This document shows, in pieces, positions 19,188 through 27,801 of a stretch of DNA of 64,000 nucleotides. The notes below the pieces were generated by a model that worked only from the letters and a program-made list of their open reading frames with translations, did not search any database and had not been told where the DNA came from. Position numbers and translations under genes: made by a program. Source of the stretch: Bin5 sp034422415 (lineage in GTDB: Bacteria; Chloroflexota; Anaerolineae; Caldilineales; Caldilineaceae); assembly GCA_965202955.1 (NCBI GenBank), contig OZ241871.1:2480001-2544000 (forward strand). The letters are read 5' to 3'. Position 1 is the stretch's first letter, and each line of letters opens with the position of its first letter.

Positions 19188-20393
19188 TCAGCTTTGATCG
19201 GCGGCGGATTGAATCCGTTTGAGCGCATTCTGCCCGAAGACGAGCAACGCCTGGTCGTCGTTCAGCGGGTGGAAGAGGCCGGGGCGGACGTCGCGCAGAT
19301 AACGTTCCAACGGTAGGCTGCGGGCCATTGACGCACCGCCCACAACCCGGACGGCGTGGTCAACCGCTTCGATCGCGTTATTGGTGACGGTGTACTTGGT
19401 GGCGATCACTGCGGGGGCGAGTCCATCCCGCAGTGTGCCGGCCATCTCATCCCAGTCCCGGGCCGTGTTGTAGAGGAGCGCCCTGGCCTGGAGCAGCAAC
19501 AGTTCGGCCTGGCCGAGTCTGCGCTGGATGCCCTCCAGCTCGGCGATCGGTTTGCCAAGCGCGGTCGGCGTGCGTTTGCGCGCGAAATCGGCTGCGAAGT
19601 CGAGCGCGGCCTGCGCCACGCCGAGATAGACCGCGCCGACGGTGCAGATGAACCAGGCATTGGCCGGCGCCTTCCCGGTCGTACGCGGGCTGGGCGCGCC
19701 GCGTGCGATCATCTGTTCGTCGGTCACGCGGGCGTTGACGATTTTCAGGTCATGGCTACCGGTGGCGCGCATCCCGAAAGAGTCCCAGGTCTCAACGATT
19801 TCGAAGTGGGGGCCGGCCGGGATGACGAAACGGGCGATCTGGCCGCTGCCGTCCTGCAGGGCAGCCGGGATGATGAAATAGTCCATTTCCGGGCTGAGGC
19901 TGGCAAAGGTCTTGAGGCCGTTTATGAGCCAGGCGGTTGCGCCGTTTTCTCGCACCGGTTCGGCAGCCGTTTCGGGCATGCCGCCGCGGCTGGGGCTGCC
20001 CAATTTTGGTTCGGTGGCGACCGAGTTGATGAGCGCGCCGTGCGCGACCGCGTCGCGGCAGATTTGTGTGAAAAGCGGCCGGGGCCAGCCATCCGGCGCC
20101 TCGGCCACGCCGCCCATCACCTGCACGTGCATGACAAAGCTGAGCGCGGTGCTGCCGTCCCCCTGCGCCAGCCGTTCCATGGTTAGCGTTGATTCGAGCA
20201 GATTGGCGCCCCAGCCGCCGTATTCCTCCGGGATCACCAGGGCAGGCAGCCCGACACGCCGAATGTCGGCGAAGTTTTCGTGTGGGAAGGTGCCGTCGCG
20301 GTCGTGTTGCGCGGCGCGCGCCTGCAGCGCAGGGACCAAGTCGGACGCGACGTCGACGAAGCGCTGCTGGCGTTCGGTTCGAGGGTAAAGCAT
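19188..20393 (-). CDS. Acyl-CoA dehydrogenase family protein
   Basis: This has the acyl-CoA dehydrogenase layout: an alpha-helical N-terminal domain (VIPEEYGGWGANLLES), a central beta domain (DSFGMRATGSHDL) and a C-terminal helical domain ending RDVRPGLFHPLNDDQALLVFG. It would use FAD to oxidise an acyl-CoA or a related substrate. The ending resembles the DszC/acyl-CoA-dehydrogenase-like branch more than classical fatty-acid enzymes, so the substrate is open. The open frame extends to 20447, but the ATG at 20393 is preceded by a perfect GGAGG at the right spacing and starts with MLYPRTERQQRFVDVA. It is divergent from the B12-binding gene. Confidence 0.85.
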   Translation of the reverse strand: MLYPRTERQQRFVDVASDLVPALQARAAQHDRDGTFPHENFADIRRVGLPALVIPEEYGGWGANLLESTLTMERLAQGDGSTALSFVMHVQVMGGVAEAPDGWPRPLFTQICRDAVAHGALINSVATEPKLGSPSRGGMPETAAEPVRENGATAWLINGLKTFASLSPEMDYFIIPAALQDGSGQIARFVIPAGPHFEIVETWDSFGMRATGSHDLKIVNARVTDEQMIARGAPSPRTTGKAPANAWFICTVGAVYLGVAQAALDFAADFARKRTPTALGKPIAELEGIQRRLGQAELLLLQARALLYNTARDWDEMAGTLRDGLAPAVIATKYTVTNNAIEAVDHAVRVVGGASMARSLPLERYLRDVRPGLFHPLNDDQALLVFGQNALKRIQSAADQS

Positions 20394-20555
20394 GCTGCCT
20401 CCGTAGCCCCGGCCTATCTTGTGACCAGGGGACAACAACAGGCGCATCCTTCTTGGCGATGCGCGGCTGGTATTTTAACATAGCTTTCAGCTGATTTACC
20501 ATACGATTGGGTAGCTGATCGCGCCGCAACATTCCACTTTTCATTGTCCACTATC

Positions 20556-20963
20556 ATGACTCAGGTGAATCGCAACCGGATACGCGTTTTAATCGCCAAG
20601 CCGGGCCTGGACGGCCACGACCGCGGCGCCAAAGTGATCGCCAGGGCGCTGCGCGATGCCGGATTCGAGGTGATTTACACCGGTATCCGCCAGACGCCGC
20701 AGATGATCGCCGAGGCCGCGCTGCAGGAGGACGTGGACGTGGTCGGCCTGTCGATCCTCAGCGGCGCGCATATGACGCTCTGTCCCAAAGTCATCGAGCT
20801 GCTCCACGCCCAGGGCCAGGAGGATGCGCTGGTGCTGGTGGGCGGCATCATCCCCGACGAGGATGCGGCCATGCTCAAAGCGGCGGGCGTCCACGCGGTC
20901 TTCGGGCCGGGTACCTCCTCAACCGAGATCATCGCTTTCATTCAGGACGCTTTCAGCAGCTAG
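20556..20963 (+). CDS. Cobalamin-binding subunit of methylmalonyl-CoA mutase type
   Basis: A stand-alone B12-binding domain of 135 residues. It contains the cobalamin-ligand motif KPGLDGHDRGAKVIA (DxHxxG), then GLSILSGAH and LVGGIIPDED, all typical of the small subunit of methylmalonyl-CoA mutase or a close acyl-CoA mutase. The ATG at 20556 is chosen over a TTG at 20544. The MeaB chaperone gene follows after 88 bases, which supports the mutase assignment. The catalytic large subunit is not in this window and must be elsewhere if the enzyme is functional. Confidence 0.9.
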   Translation: MTQVNRNRIRVLIAKPGLDGHDRGAKVIARALRDAGFEVIYTGIRQTPQMIAEAALQEDVDVVGLSILSGAHMTLCPKVIELLHAQGQEDALVLVGGIIPDEDAAMLKAAGVHAVFGPGTSSTEIIAFIQDAFSS

Positions 20964-21051
20964 TTTTCGGCTGCACGCGCTCGCGTTCAGACGCGGAATT
21001 TCCCCAAGAATCAAGAGCTGAGAACGCAGAACCAAAGACTGCAGTTGATCC

Positions 21052-22080
21052 ATGGCCAATCGGATTTCCACCCGCCAGTTGATCGACGGGCTGCTGAACG
21101 GGGAGCGGCTGGCGCTTGCGCGGGCGATCAGCCGCGTTGAGGACGAAGCGGAAGACGCCGCCCGGATCGTGCAGGCGGCGTTTGCGCACACGGGCGAGGC
21201 GCACCTGGTGGGCATCACGGGCGGGCCGGGCACAGGCAAGTCGACGCTGGTGTCGGCGCTGACGGAGAGCTACCGGGAGACCGGGCTGACGGTCGGCGTG
21301 CTGGCGGTGGACCCGACCAGTCCCTTCAGCGGCGGCGCGCTGCTGGGGGACCGGGTGCGGATGACCGGGCACAGCGGCGACGAGGGCGTCTTCATCCGCT
21401 CGATGGCGACGCGCAGCGGCGCGGGCGGGCTGGCCAGGAGAAGCGCGGAGGCGCTCGTGCTGCTCGACGCGGCCGGCTTTGACCGCATCCTGGTCGAGAC
21501 GGTGGGAGCGGGCCAGGCCGAGGTCGAGATCGCGGCGGTCGCCGATACGGTTGTGGTGGTGGAGGCGCCGGGCATGGGGGACGAGGTGCAGGCGATCAAG
21601 GGGGGGCTGCTTGAGATCGCCGACATTTTCGCGGTCAACAAGGCGGACCGCAAGGGCGCCGACCGCACTGTCGCGGCGTTAGAGATGATGTTGGAGACGG
21701 GTGGCGGCGCGGCGCAGACCATGCTTCATCACGGGCAGTTGATGGACGCGGGCGCGGCTGTCTCGGATGGTGATGGTGTGGGCTGGTCGATCCCGGTATT
21801 GAAGACTGTCGCGGTCAGCGGCGGCGGTGTTGCGCGCTTGCGGGACGCGCTGGAGGCGCACAGGGCATGGCTGCAGGAGAGCGGTACGCTGGCCGACCGG
21901 GAGCGGACCCGCCTGGCGCGGATGCTGCAGAGCCTAGTCGAGGCGGAGCTGCGGGCGCGGCTGGAAAGTACTCTCTCTCCGGCGCTGCGTCAAGAGCTCG
22001 TGGAGCGGATGTTGCGGCGGGAGGTTGATCCGTACGGCGCGGCGGCGGACGTGGTGAAGAAGCTTTCGGGTCCGGCTTGA
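21052..22080 (+). CDS. meaB: Methylmalonyl-CoA mutase-associated GTPase
   Basis: MeaB/ArgK is a G3E-family P-loop GTPase that protects and reloads the B12-dependent mutase. The P-loop is GITGGPGTGKSTLVSAL, followed by VLAVDPTSPFSGGALLGDRVRM, ILVETVGAGQAEVEIA and the base-recognition NKADRKGADRT. Length (342) is normal for the family. It sits directly after the B12-binding subunit gene on the same strand, the usual arrangement. The ribosome site before the ATG is weak. Confidence 0.94.
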   Translation: MANRISTRQLIDGLLNGERLALARAISRVEDEAEDAARIVQAAFAHTGEAHLVGITGGPGTGKSTLVSALTESYRETGLTVGVLAVDPTSPFSGGALLGDRVRMTGHSGDEGVFIRSMATRSGAGGLARRSAEALVLLDAAGFDRILVETVGAGQAEVEIAAVADTVVVVEAPGMGDEVQAIKGGLLEIADIFAVNKADRKGADRTVAALEMMLETGGGAAQTMLHHGQLMDAGAAVSDGDGVGWSIPVLKTVAVSGGGVARLRDALEAHRAWLQESGTLADRERTRLARMLQSLVEAELRARLESTLSPALRQELVERMLRREVDPYGAAADVVKKLSGPA

Positions 22081-22107
22081 GCCGACTCCTGCCCTGCCAC
22101 ATTCACA

Positions 22108-22116
22108 TGCTATAAT
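22108..22116 (+). promoter_or_regulatory. Extended -10 promoter for the Uma2 gene
   Basis: TGCTATAAT is an exact extended -10 element (TGn plus TATAAT) 41 bases before the Uma2 start. No good -35 hexamer lies at 17 bases, which is usual for extended -10 promoters. The same 9-mer appears before the nitroreductase gene. Confidence 0.55.
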
Positions 22117-22156
22117 AGAAGCAAGGAAACAGTAGACCGAGTGGAGCTATAGACAG

Positions 22157-22753
22157 ATGATTCACTCAGAGACCGCCACACCGGTTTGGCGCATCGCTAC
22201 GCTCTTTCCATACCAGGGCGCGTGGAGCGAGCAGGAGTATCTGGCGCTGGACACCAACCGCCGCGTCGAGTTCGATAACGGGTTTGTGGAGGTGCATGAC
22301 GTGCCCACCGATCAGCACCAGGCAATCATTTCATACTTGAATTCCATGCTCAGAGCGCTTGCGCAACAGATTGGCGGCGCGGTGCGGCCAGCCGGATTGC
22401 GATTGCGGTTGTGGGACCAGAAGTACCGGGAGCCGGACATTGTTTTTCTACGCGATCGCAATAGCGGGCTGCGCCGTGAGAAATACTGGGACGGCGCAGA
22501 CCTGGCCATCGAAATCATCAGTGCAAGCCTCGAAGACCGCGAGCGGGACCTGGTGACGAAACGGCTCGAGTACGCGCGTGCTGGCATCCAGGAGTACTGG
22601 ATTATCGATCCAGAGCAGGAGTCTGTAAGCGTTCTGAACCTGACGGGCGAAGTCTACGAGGAAAGTGGCATATATGTGCGCGGGGACACGTTTACATCGC
22701 CCCAACTGCCCGAACTCGGCCTGCCAGTAACGGAGATTCTAGACGCGGACTGA
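22157..22753 (+). CDS. Uma2 family (DUF820) putative restriction-like endonuclease
   Basis: The protein has the Uma2/DUF820 pattern: EFDNGFVEVHDVPTDQHQ, YREPDIVFL, LAIEIISASLEDRERDLVTK and YWIIDPEQESV. This corresponds to a PD-(D/E)xK-like core (D in EPDIV, E in AIEI with the downstream K). Such genes are scattered in many copies in cyanobacteria and Chloroflexota, and their biological role is not known. It has its own extended -10 promoter and converges on the DUF5671 gene with a gap of 11 bases. Confidence 0.87.
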   Translation: MIHSETATPVWRIATLFPYQGAWSEQEYLALDTNRRVEFDNGFVEVHDVPTDQHQAIISYLNSMLRALAQQIGGAVRPAGLRLRLWDQKYREPDIVFLRDRNSGLRREKYWDGADLAIEIISASLEDRERDLVTKRLEYARAGIQEYWIIDPEQESVSVLNLTGEVYEESGIYVRGDTFTSPQLPELGLPVTEILDAD

Positions 22754-22764
22754 TCGCAAAGGCA

Positions 22765-24516
22765 TCAATTGCCAGCGTTACCGTTACTGCTGTCGTCCTC
22801 ATCAGCCGGCGGTTCTTCCTCCTCCTCCCCGATCTCATCCTCCAACCCGGCGAGCTCAGCCCGCAGCGCGGTCAACTCCGTCTCCAGGTTTTCGATGCGG
22901 GCGAGCAGTTCCGCGCGGCGGCTTGGCGCATCCAGCGGTTCCCGATCGGCATCGGGCGCCTCGGCCTCTGGCAGTTCATCTACCATGCGGCTGTCGGTGC
23001 GGATGGCGAGCAGATGGACCGCCCAGAAAGCGGCCGCGGTTACGGCGCGCACCAGCCCGCCCTGCGTTTCGGCGCCGAAAACGTCGGCCTGGGGATCGCC
23101 CAACGCCCAGAGCAGAACACGGTAAACGACAAGTGCCAGCTCGAACAGGATCAGCAGCGCGCCCACGAGGGCGATGCCGTACAGGTAGAGGCGGCGCGGC
23201 CAGGAGGCCCGCTCGGCGCGGCCGGTCTCGTTGTCCTGCAGGGCCGCGCGTTGTGTCGTGCGCCAGTGGAGCGACCAGACCGGCGCGCCGACCGCGATCA
23301 GGCTCAGCCCGGAAGAGAACTGGTGGGCGCGAAAGCCTTTCTCGACCGATTGGTCGCCGATGATGAGGAGGTCCAGCAGCGATTGCAGCAGATCGACCAA
23401 CCCGATCCAGAGGAGCAACAGCCCGGTCGCAGCCACTGCGTAGTAGTAGAGCCGCCGTACGAACTCGCTTTCGCGCGTTTCGCCGTAGCGCTCCGCCTCG
23501 GCGAGGACCTGCAGCCAGTGCCAGCGCCACGCCAGCGCGCCGACCGGCAGCAGGCCAAGCGGCGTGGTGAGATCATCGATAATGAAGTCGCCGGTATCGT
23601 TTGGGCCGATTAGAAGGAGGACGCCAAGTCTCACGAGCATCGCCACCGGGATCAGTGTGACAGCTGCCGACAGAACTGTGGCGGCATAGAGGTAGAGGCG
23701 GCGCAGGGCCATGCGTCCTTCCGGCGGCTGCTTCGCCAACAGAGTGTCCCAGTAGAGATTGTTCAGCCGCCAGACCAGCCCGCCAACCAGAAAAGCGGCC
23801 AACGAACCGGCCAGACCCCGCTCCCACCATCCGACCCCCACCGTTGCCAGATTCGACTCGCCGAACTGTTGCAGCAGAACGCGCCAGAGGAGATTCAGGG
23901 CGTCCGCCGCGCCTGTGATCAGCAGACTCAGCCCCAGGAGGCCGGCGATCAGCTGAAAGAGGCGCCGCCAAATGCCGGCCCAGCCGGCTTCAATTCCCAG
24001 GTCGCCGTCTGCCCGCAGCAGACGAGCGAAGGCGATAAAGATCGCCAGATGTACGCCAGCTTGGAAGAATTGCGTCTGCCAGCTACCGGGTCGTTCGACG
24101 CTTTCCGTCAAAGGATAGCCGAGCAATATCTCCAGGCTTCCCTCGATGAGCAGATAGAGGGCGCGCACACTGACGAAGCCGGTGAAGGCCAATACCGCGT
24201 ACAGAAACAGCTTGCGCACGGCTGACGCAGACTCGCTCGGTTGCGCGGCCAGTTTGCTGATAAAGCGCCAGTGGACGAGGAAGATCGGCGCGCTGACGAT
24301 CAGGAATCCGCCCAAGCGTGCGATGGCGTTGCGTGCAAATCCGGACGGGTTGACCTCCAGCATCGTATCCGGCGTCAGCCAGAGTCCCGCGAGAACTTCG
24401 ATCAGTCCATAGGTTGCCGACAGCCCCGCGACCAGGCTGACGAACGCGATCAGATAGAGGTAGAGGCGGCGGATCGTCGCCAGCCGGTTGGGGTTTGCAG
24501 TTGCCTGCTCAGTCAT
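22765..24516 (-). CDS. Multi-repeat DUF5671 membrane protein
   Basis: At least five copies of a membrane unit starting (R/K)RLYLY are visible in this 583-residue protein: IRRLYLYLIAF, VRKLFLYAVLAF, LRRLYLYAATVL, VRRLYYYAVAATG and PRRLYLYGIALVG. A sixth weaker unit begins WRRLFQLIAGLL. Each unit looks like two to three membrane helices, the organisation of DUF5671. A C-terminal cytoplasmic coiled coil (LLARIENLETELTALRAEL) ends in an acidic tail. The function is unknown. The small gene at 24546 lies 29 bases upstream on the same strand, so co-transcription is likely. Confidence 0.82.
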   Translation of the reverse strand: MTEQATANPNRLATIRRLYLYLIAFVSLVAGLSATYGLIEVLAGLWLTPDTMLEVNPSGFARNAIARLGGFLIVSAPIFLVHWRFISKLAAQPSESASAVRKLFLYAVLAFTGFVSVRALYLLIEGSLEILLGYPLTESVERPGSWQTQFFQAGVHLAIFIAFARLLRADGDLGIEAGWAGIWRRLFQLIAGLLGLSLLITGAADALNLLWRVLLQQFGESNLATVGVGWWERGLAGSLAAFLVGGLVWRLNNLYWDTLLAKQPPEGRMALRRLYLYAATVLSAAVTLIPVAMLVRLGVLLLIGPNDTGDFIIDDLTTPLGLLPVGALAWRWHWLQVLAEAERYGETRESEFVRRLYYYAVAATGLLLLWIGLVDLLQSLLDLLIIGDQSVEKGFRAHQFSSGLSLIAVGAPVWSLHWRTTQRAALQDNETGRAERASWPRRLYLYGIALVGALLILFELALVVYRVLLWALGDPQADVFGAETQGGLVRAVTAAAFWAVHLLAIRTDSRMVDELPEAEAPDADREPLDAPSRRAELLARIENLETELTALRAELAGLEDEIGEEEEEPPADEDDSSNGNAGN

Positions 24517-24545
24517 TGTTTACACCCTCACAAAACAGAGGCCCT

Positions 24546-25013
24546 CTAGAAGAGGTCCTCGGTGTCGATCTTCCAGGCCCCGTCCTCGCGCACCAGTGGG
24601 ATGGTGCGCCGGTAGGTCGAAGTGCCGCTCTCGAACAGGCCGCCCTGATAGAAGCTGTCGATGGCGATGCGAACGTACGCCCTGTCGTTCTCCTCGTCGA
24701 TGTCCACATCGAGAATGCGCAGCCGCCGCGCCGGTCGGTTGCGGTCGTAGTAGTTGAAGCGCTCGCGGAAAGGCCGTCCATCGTCCTCGTCCAGCACATC
24801 CTGGGAGTAGTGGTTGATTGCAACGTCCGGCTCATTGCGTACAGAGGCCAAGAAGGCGTCGTGGACGACTGACTCTGGGGTATCCTCGTTCAGATAGTCG
24901 GCGCTCTGCCAGCCGCGGCCGCCGGAGAGGGTGACTGTGATGATGGCGGCGGCGATCAAGACAACGACGCCGAGTATGATGGCCAAGGTAAAGCGATCGA
25001 TTTTCAAGCCCAT
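24546..25013 (-). CDS. Membrane-anchored NTF2-like small protein, function unknown
   Basis: One N-terminal membrane helix (TLAIILGVVVLIAAAIITV) precedes a compact extracytoplasmic domain of about 115 residues. The pattern TPESVVHDAFLASVRNE with later VRIAIDSF and VREDGAWKID is typical of NTF2-like/DUF4878-type domains that bind small ligands or other proteins. The ATG at 25013 has an AAGGAAG site; the frame could extend to 25037 but without benefit. It sits just upstream of the DUF5671 gene. The family assignment is by pattern only. Confidence 0.7.
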   Translation of the reverse strand: MGLKIDRFTLAIILGVVVLIAAAIITVTLSGGRGWQSADYLNEDTPESVVHDAFLASVRNEPDVAINHYSQDVLDEDDGRPFRERFNYYDRNRPARRLRILDVDIDEENDRAYVRIAIDSFYQGGLFESGTSTYRRTIPLVREDGAWKIDTEDLF

Positions 25014-25091
25014 GTTCCGCTTCCTTGTTTTATACAAGATACCTGTTCACGGTGTGCGACGGCGCAGGCGGTTGTCCGGCCCTGGCACCGG

Positions 25092-25907
25092 CTACTGGGC
25101 AGCGGCACTGAGGCCGGTCAGCTCGAAGGTGGCCTGCGAACGTCCGTCGATGAACTTGACGACGGGGAACGGCGCGGTCTGTGCCACCCATGCCCGGGTC
25201 GTGCGCTCGTTGGTCTTCAATTCTACGACCCAGGTATCAAAGGCGCCGGCAGGCACCGTGACCGATTCGGCGCGCCGTACCTGCAATGCCACGCGTTCCA
25301 TCTTGCCGACGATCGGCAGAAAGCTGTTGATACGGGTAGCGTATTCCTGTGCCAGCGGCAGCGCGCGCACGATCAGCAGCAGCGTGCGTTCGTCGCGGAT
25401 ATCGGAGGGCACCTGCACGCGTTGATAGACGGTTGCGCCCTGACGATTGGTCAGCGCAATCTCGACCTGGCCGCCCGCGATCTGCGCTTCGACCACCTGC
25501 GTGCCGCCTCCGCCTGTGCGGACGAGGTGGCTGTAAAGCGGAAGATAGCCGGTCGGTTGCATTTCGACGATGGCCCGCTCGCTGACGCCGGCGTCTATAA
25601 TCTCCCGGACCAGTGTCCAGCCGTCTTCCTGTGTCCATTCCAAGCCCCGCTGCACCTGAAAGGTGGCGGTGCCGACGATGCGCTGCTCGCGATTCGTCAC
25701 ACGGTAGCTGCTGATCTCACCGTCGGCCCAAACCGGTTCACCGAAGACGAGCGGCTGCGGCTGGGCCGAGCAGGCGGCGAGGGAGGTGAGAAGGAGGAGG
25801 AGCGAAGAGAGGGTGAGCGCCCTGGCGAAAACATGGGGGCATGTGCAATGTGCTGCCGTTTTGACAGATGCTCGCTGCGGGGGAGCCGGGAACCACACAC
25901 TGCTCAC
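25092..25907 (-). CDS. Putative lipoprotein, DUF3108-like
   Basis: A leader ending LLLLTSLAACSAQ forms a clear lipobox. The mature part has a beta-rich pattern (RIVGTATFQVQRGLEW, RRAESVTVPAGAFDTWVVEL, WVAQTAPFPVVKF) resembling DUF3108 proteins, which are exported and of unknown function. The GTG at 25907 has an AGGGAAGAG site and overlaps the stop codon of the upstream amidohydrolase fragment (GTGA), implying translational coupling. The frame extends upstream to 26000, but that part would lie inside the upstream gene and lacks a leader. Confidence 0.75.
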   Translation of the reverse strand: MSSVWFPAPPQRASVKTAAHCTCPHVFARALTLSSLLLLLTSLAACSAQPQPLVFGEPVWADGEISSYRVTNREQRIVGTATFQVQRGLEWTQEDGWTLVREIIDAGVSERAIVEMQPTGYLPLYSHLVRTGGGGTQVVEAQIAGGQVEIALTNRQGATVYQRVQVPSDIRDERTLLLIVRALPLAQEYATRINSFLPIVGKMERVALQVRRAESVTVPAGAFDTWVVELKTNERTTRAWVAQTAPFPVVKFIDGRSQATFELTGLSAAAQ

Positions 25908-26323
25908 TTCTCTTCCCTCGCGCCCTGTTCCCGCATCCATTTGACCGCGGCCAGCGCGGCCGCGCCCATCAGCATCGCGGTGTGCGCATCGTGGCCGCAC
26001 GCGTGCATGAGGCCGGGCCGCGTGCTGTCAAATTCGCCGCCGTTCTCCTCCTGGATTGGCAGGGCGTCCATGTCGGCGCGCAGCCCCACCAACGGCCCAT
26101 GGCCGCCGCGGATGTGGCCGACCACACCGGTTTTGGCGATTTCCGTCTGCGTCTCGATGCCGAGGTCCAGCATCTGCTTGTTGACATAGCCGGCTGTGCG
26201 GTGTTCGTCGAAGGTCAACTCAGGGTACCGATGAATCGTCCGCCGCCAGGTGCGGAGGCGGTGCTGGAGCGACTGCGCACGTTCGTAAAGTTCTGCGCTT
26301 GTTACGGGCCTGTCTTCTGGCAT
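25904..26323 (-). pseudogene. N-terminal fragment of an M20-family amidohydrolase
   Basis: The 139 residues match the start of M20/ArgE/indole-acetyl-amino-acid-hydrolase-type amidohydrolases: RRTIHRYPELTFDEHRTA, GLRADMDALPIQEE and the metal motif HACGHDAHTAMLMG. Full-length members are about 390-440 residues. Here the frame ends soon after the metal motif (WMREQGAREEK), lacking the dimerisation domain and remaining metal ligands. The stop overlaps the next gene start, so this is a clean truncation, not a simple frameshift. An ATG at 26323 with GGAGAG is the best start. It is probably inactive, although a short functional relic cannot be excluded. Confidence 0.75.
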
Positions 26324-26367
26324 CGGTTCTCTCCTGGTCGGGCAGACGATGGCGGCTTCTACGGCCA

Positions 26368-26373
26368 ATTATA
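26368..26373 (-). promoter_or_regulatory. -10 element before the amidohydrolase fragment
   Basis: TATAAT on the minus strand (26373-26368), 45 bases before the ATG at 26323. No convincing -35 is present. The rest of 26324-26677 (between divergent genes) shows no gene, RNA or repeat that I can support. Confidence 0.4.
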
Positions 26374-26677
26374 CTACAGCGGGCGGCGGATGGCGGCGGG
26401 CCAGCGTGTGAACGGCAGGATTCCGCGGGGGAACCCCGGTTACAGGTGGGCGGACACCTGCCAACGGTGCTGTGGAGGACAGGAGCCGAATTACAGATGT
26501 ACAACGCCTCTGTTTTTGCGCTTTTCGTCCAATGCATGAAAATATCTCTGACCTTCTGTTGCAATCCTGAAGTCACCTGTGGCAAGCCACTGAGCACTCG
26601 GGATTCGGAGACAGGCTGCCAGGATAAACAATTGCACTGCAGGGACCTCGTTCACCAGTAGCCACCGGGGACAACCA

Positions 26678-27685
26678 ATGACAACCATTACCAGTCGTGA
26701 AGTCCACCTGCGAAGCCGTCCGCACGGGTTGCCCACCGCGGACAACTTCGCGCTTGTCGAAACTGAACTGCCAGCCCCCGGCGACGGCCAGGTGCTGATT
26801 CGCAACAGGTTTATCTCCGTGGACCCCTACATGCGCGGGCGGATGCGGGATACGCGCAGCTACACGCCGCCGTTCGGTCTCGACGAACCGCTCACCGGCG
26901 GCGCGGTCGGCGAAGTGATCAGCTCGGCCAGCGAAGAGTTCGCTGCGGGCGATTTTGTCCTGCACATGCTCGGCTGGCGCGAGTACGCGCTGGCAGAAGC
27001 CCGCGGTCTGACTAAGGTCGACCCGTCCCTGGCGCCGCTGCAGAGCTATCTCGGCGTGTTGGGCATGCCGGGAATGACAGCCTACGTGGGTCTGCTGGAC
27101 ATCGGCGAGCCGCAGCCGGGCGAGACCGTTTTCGTCTCCGGCGCAGCCGGCGCGGTCGGCGCCCAGGTCTGTCAGATCGCGAAGATCAAGGGCTGCCGCG
27201 TGGTGGGCACCGCCGGCTCAGCGGCAAAAACGCGCTGGCTGGAAGAGGTCGCCGGCGTGGACGCGACCATCAACTACAAGGAGACGAGCAATCTGCGGCG
27301 AGCGCTCAAACAGGCCTGTCCCGACGGGATTGACGTCTACTTCGAGAACGTCGGCGGCGCGCACCTGGAGGCCGCGCTGCAGTATATGAACAACTGGGGG
27401 CGGATCGTCGTGTGCGGGATGATCAGCCAGTACAACGCGACAGCGGCGTCGCCCGGTCCGGCCAATCTGGTCCTGATGATCGGCCGGCGGCTGCGCATGC
27501 AGGGCTTCATCGTCTCCGACCATCCCGAGCGCCGCGACGACTTCCTGCGCGACGTTTCCGGCTGGATGAAGGATGGCAAGCTGAAGTGGGAGGAGACGGT
27601 TTTCGATGGCATCGAGCGCGCGCCAGAGGCGTTCATCGGCCTGTTTCATGGCGAGAATCTGGGGAAGATGCTGGTAAGTGTGTGA
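26678..27685 (+). CDS. NADP-dependent zinc-free MDR oxidoreductase
   Basis: A medium-chain dehydrogenase/reductase of the leukotriene B4 dehydrogenase/CurA branch. It has FISVDPYMRGRM near the N terminus, the nucleotide-binding VSGAAGAVGAQVCQIAKIKGCRVVG, DVYFENVGG and the C-terminal ALGL-like NLGKMLVSV. These enzymes reduce alpha,beta-unsaturated ketones or aldehydes with NADPH and lack the catalytic zinc. Length of 335 is normal. The neighbouring MaoC hydratase suggests a shared role in acyl or enone metabolism. Confidence 0.9.
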   Translation: MTTITSREVHLRSRPHGLPTADNFALVETELPAPGDGQVLIRNRFISVDPYMRGRMRDTRSYTPPFGLDEPLTGGAVGEVISSASEEFAAGDFVLHMLGWREYALAEARGLTKVDPSLAPLQSYLGVLGMPGMTAYVGLLDIGEPQPGETVFVSGAAGAVGAQVCQIAKIKGCRVVGTAGSAAKTRWLEEVAGVDATINYKETSNLRRALKQACPDGIDVYFENVGGAHLEAALQYMNNWGRIVVCGMISQYNATAASPGPANLVLMIGRRLRMQGFIVSDHPERRDDFLRDVSGWMKDGKLKWEETVFDGIERAPEAFIGLFHGENLGKMLVSV

Positions 27686-27689
27686 CTGC

Positions 27690-27717
27690 AGTGGATAGTG
27701 GATAGAGGATAGAGGTT
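27690..27717 (+). repeat. Heptameric tandem repeat, four copies
   Basis: Directly after the MDR gene stop, AGTGGAT AGTGGAT AGAGGAT AGAGGTT form four consecutive 7-base units. They resemble the units found at 43138, 47292 and 51249. Confidence 0.7.
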
Positions 27718-27801
27718 AGCAACTTCAATTGAGGCGAGAGAGCGGTCATTCTCAGAGCTGAAGACTGACCGCCAATAGTTTTGAAGGCACGGGGCCAAGG
27801 T

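Noticed and set aside
20448..20555. Possible cobalamin riboswitch before the B12-binding gene
   Set aside because: The gap is only about 100 to 160 bases with no B12-box-like conserved segment seen; the divergent acyl-CoA dehydrogenase promoter occupies part of it.
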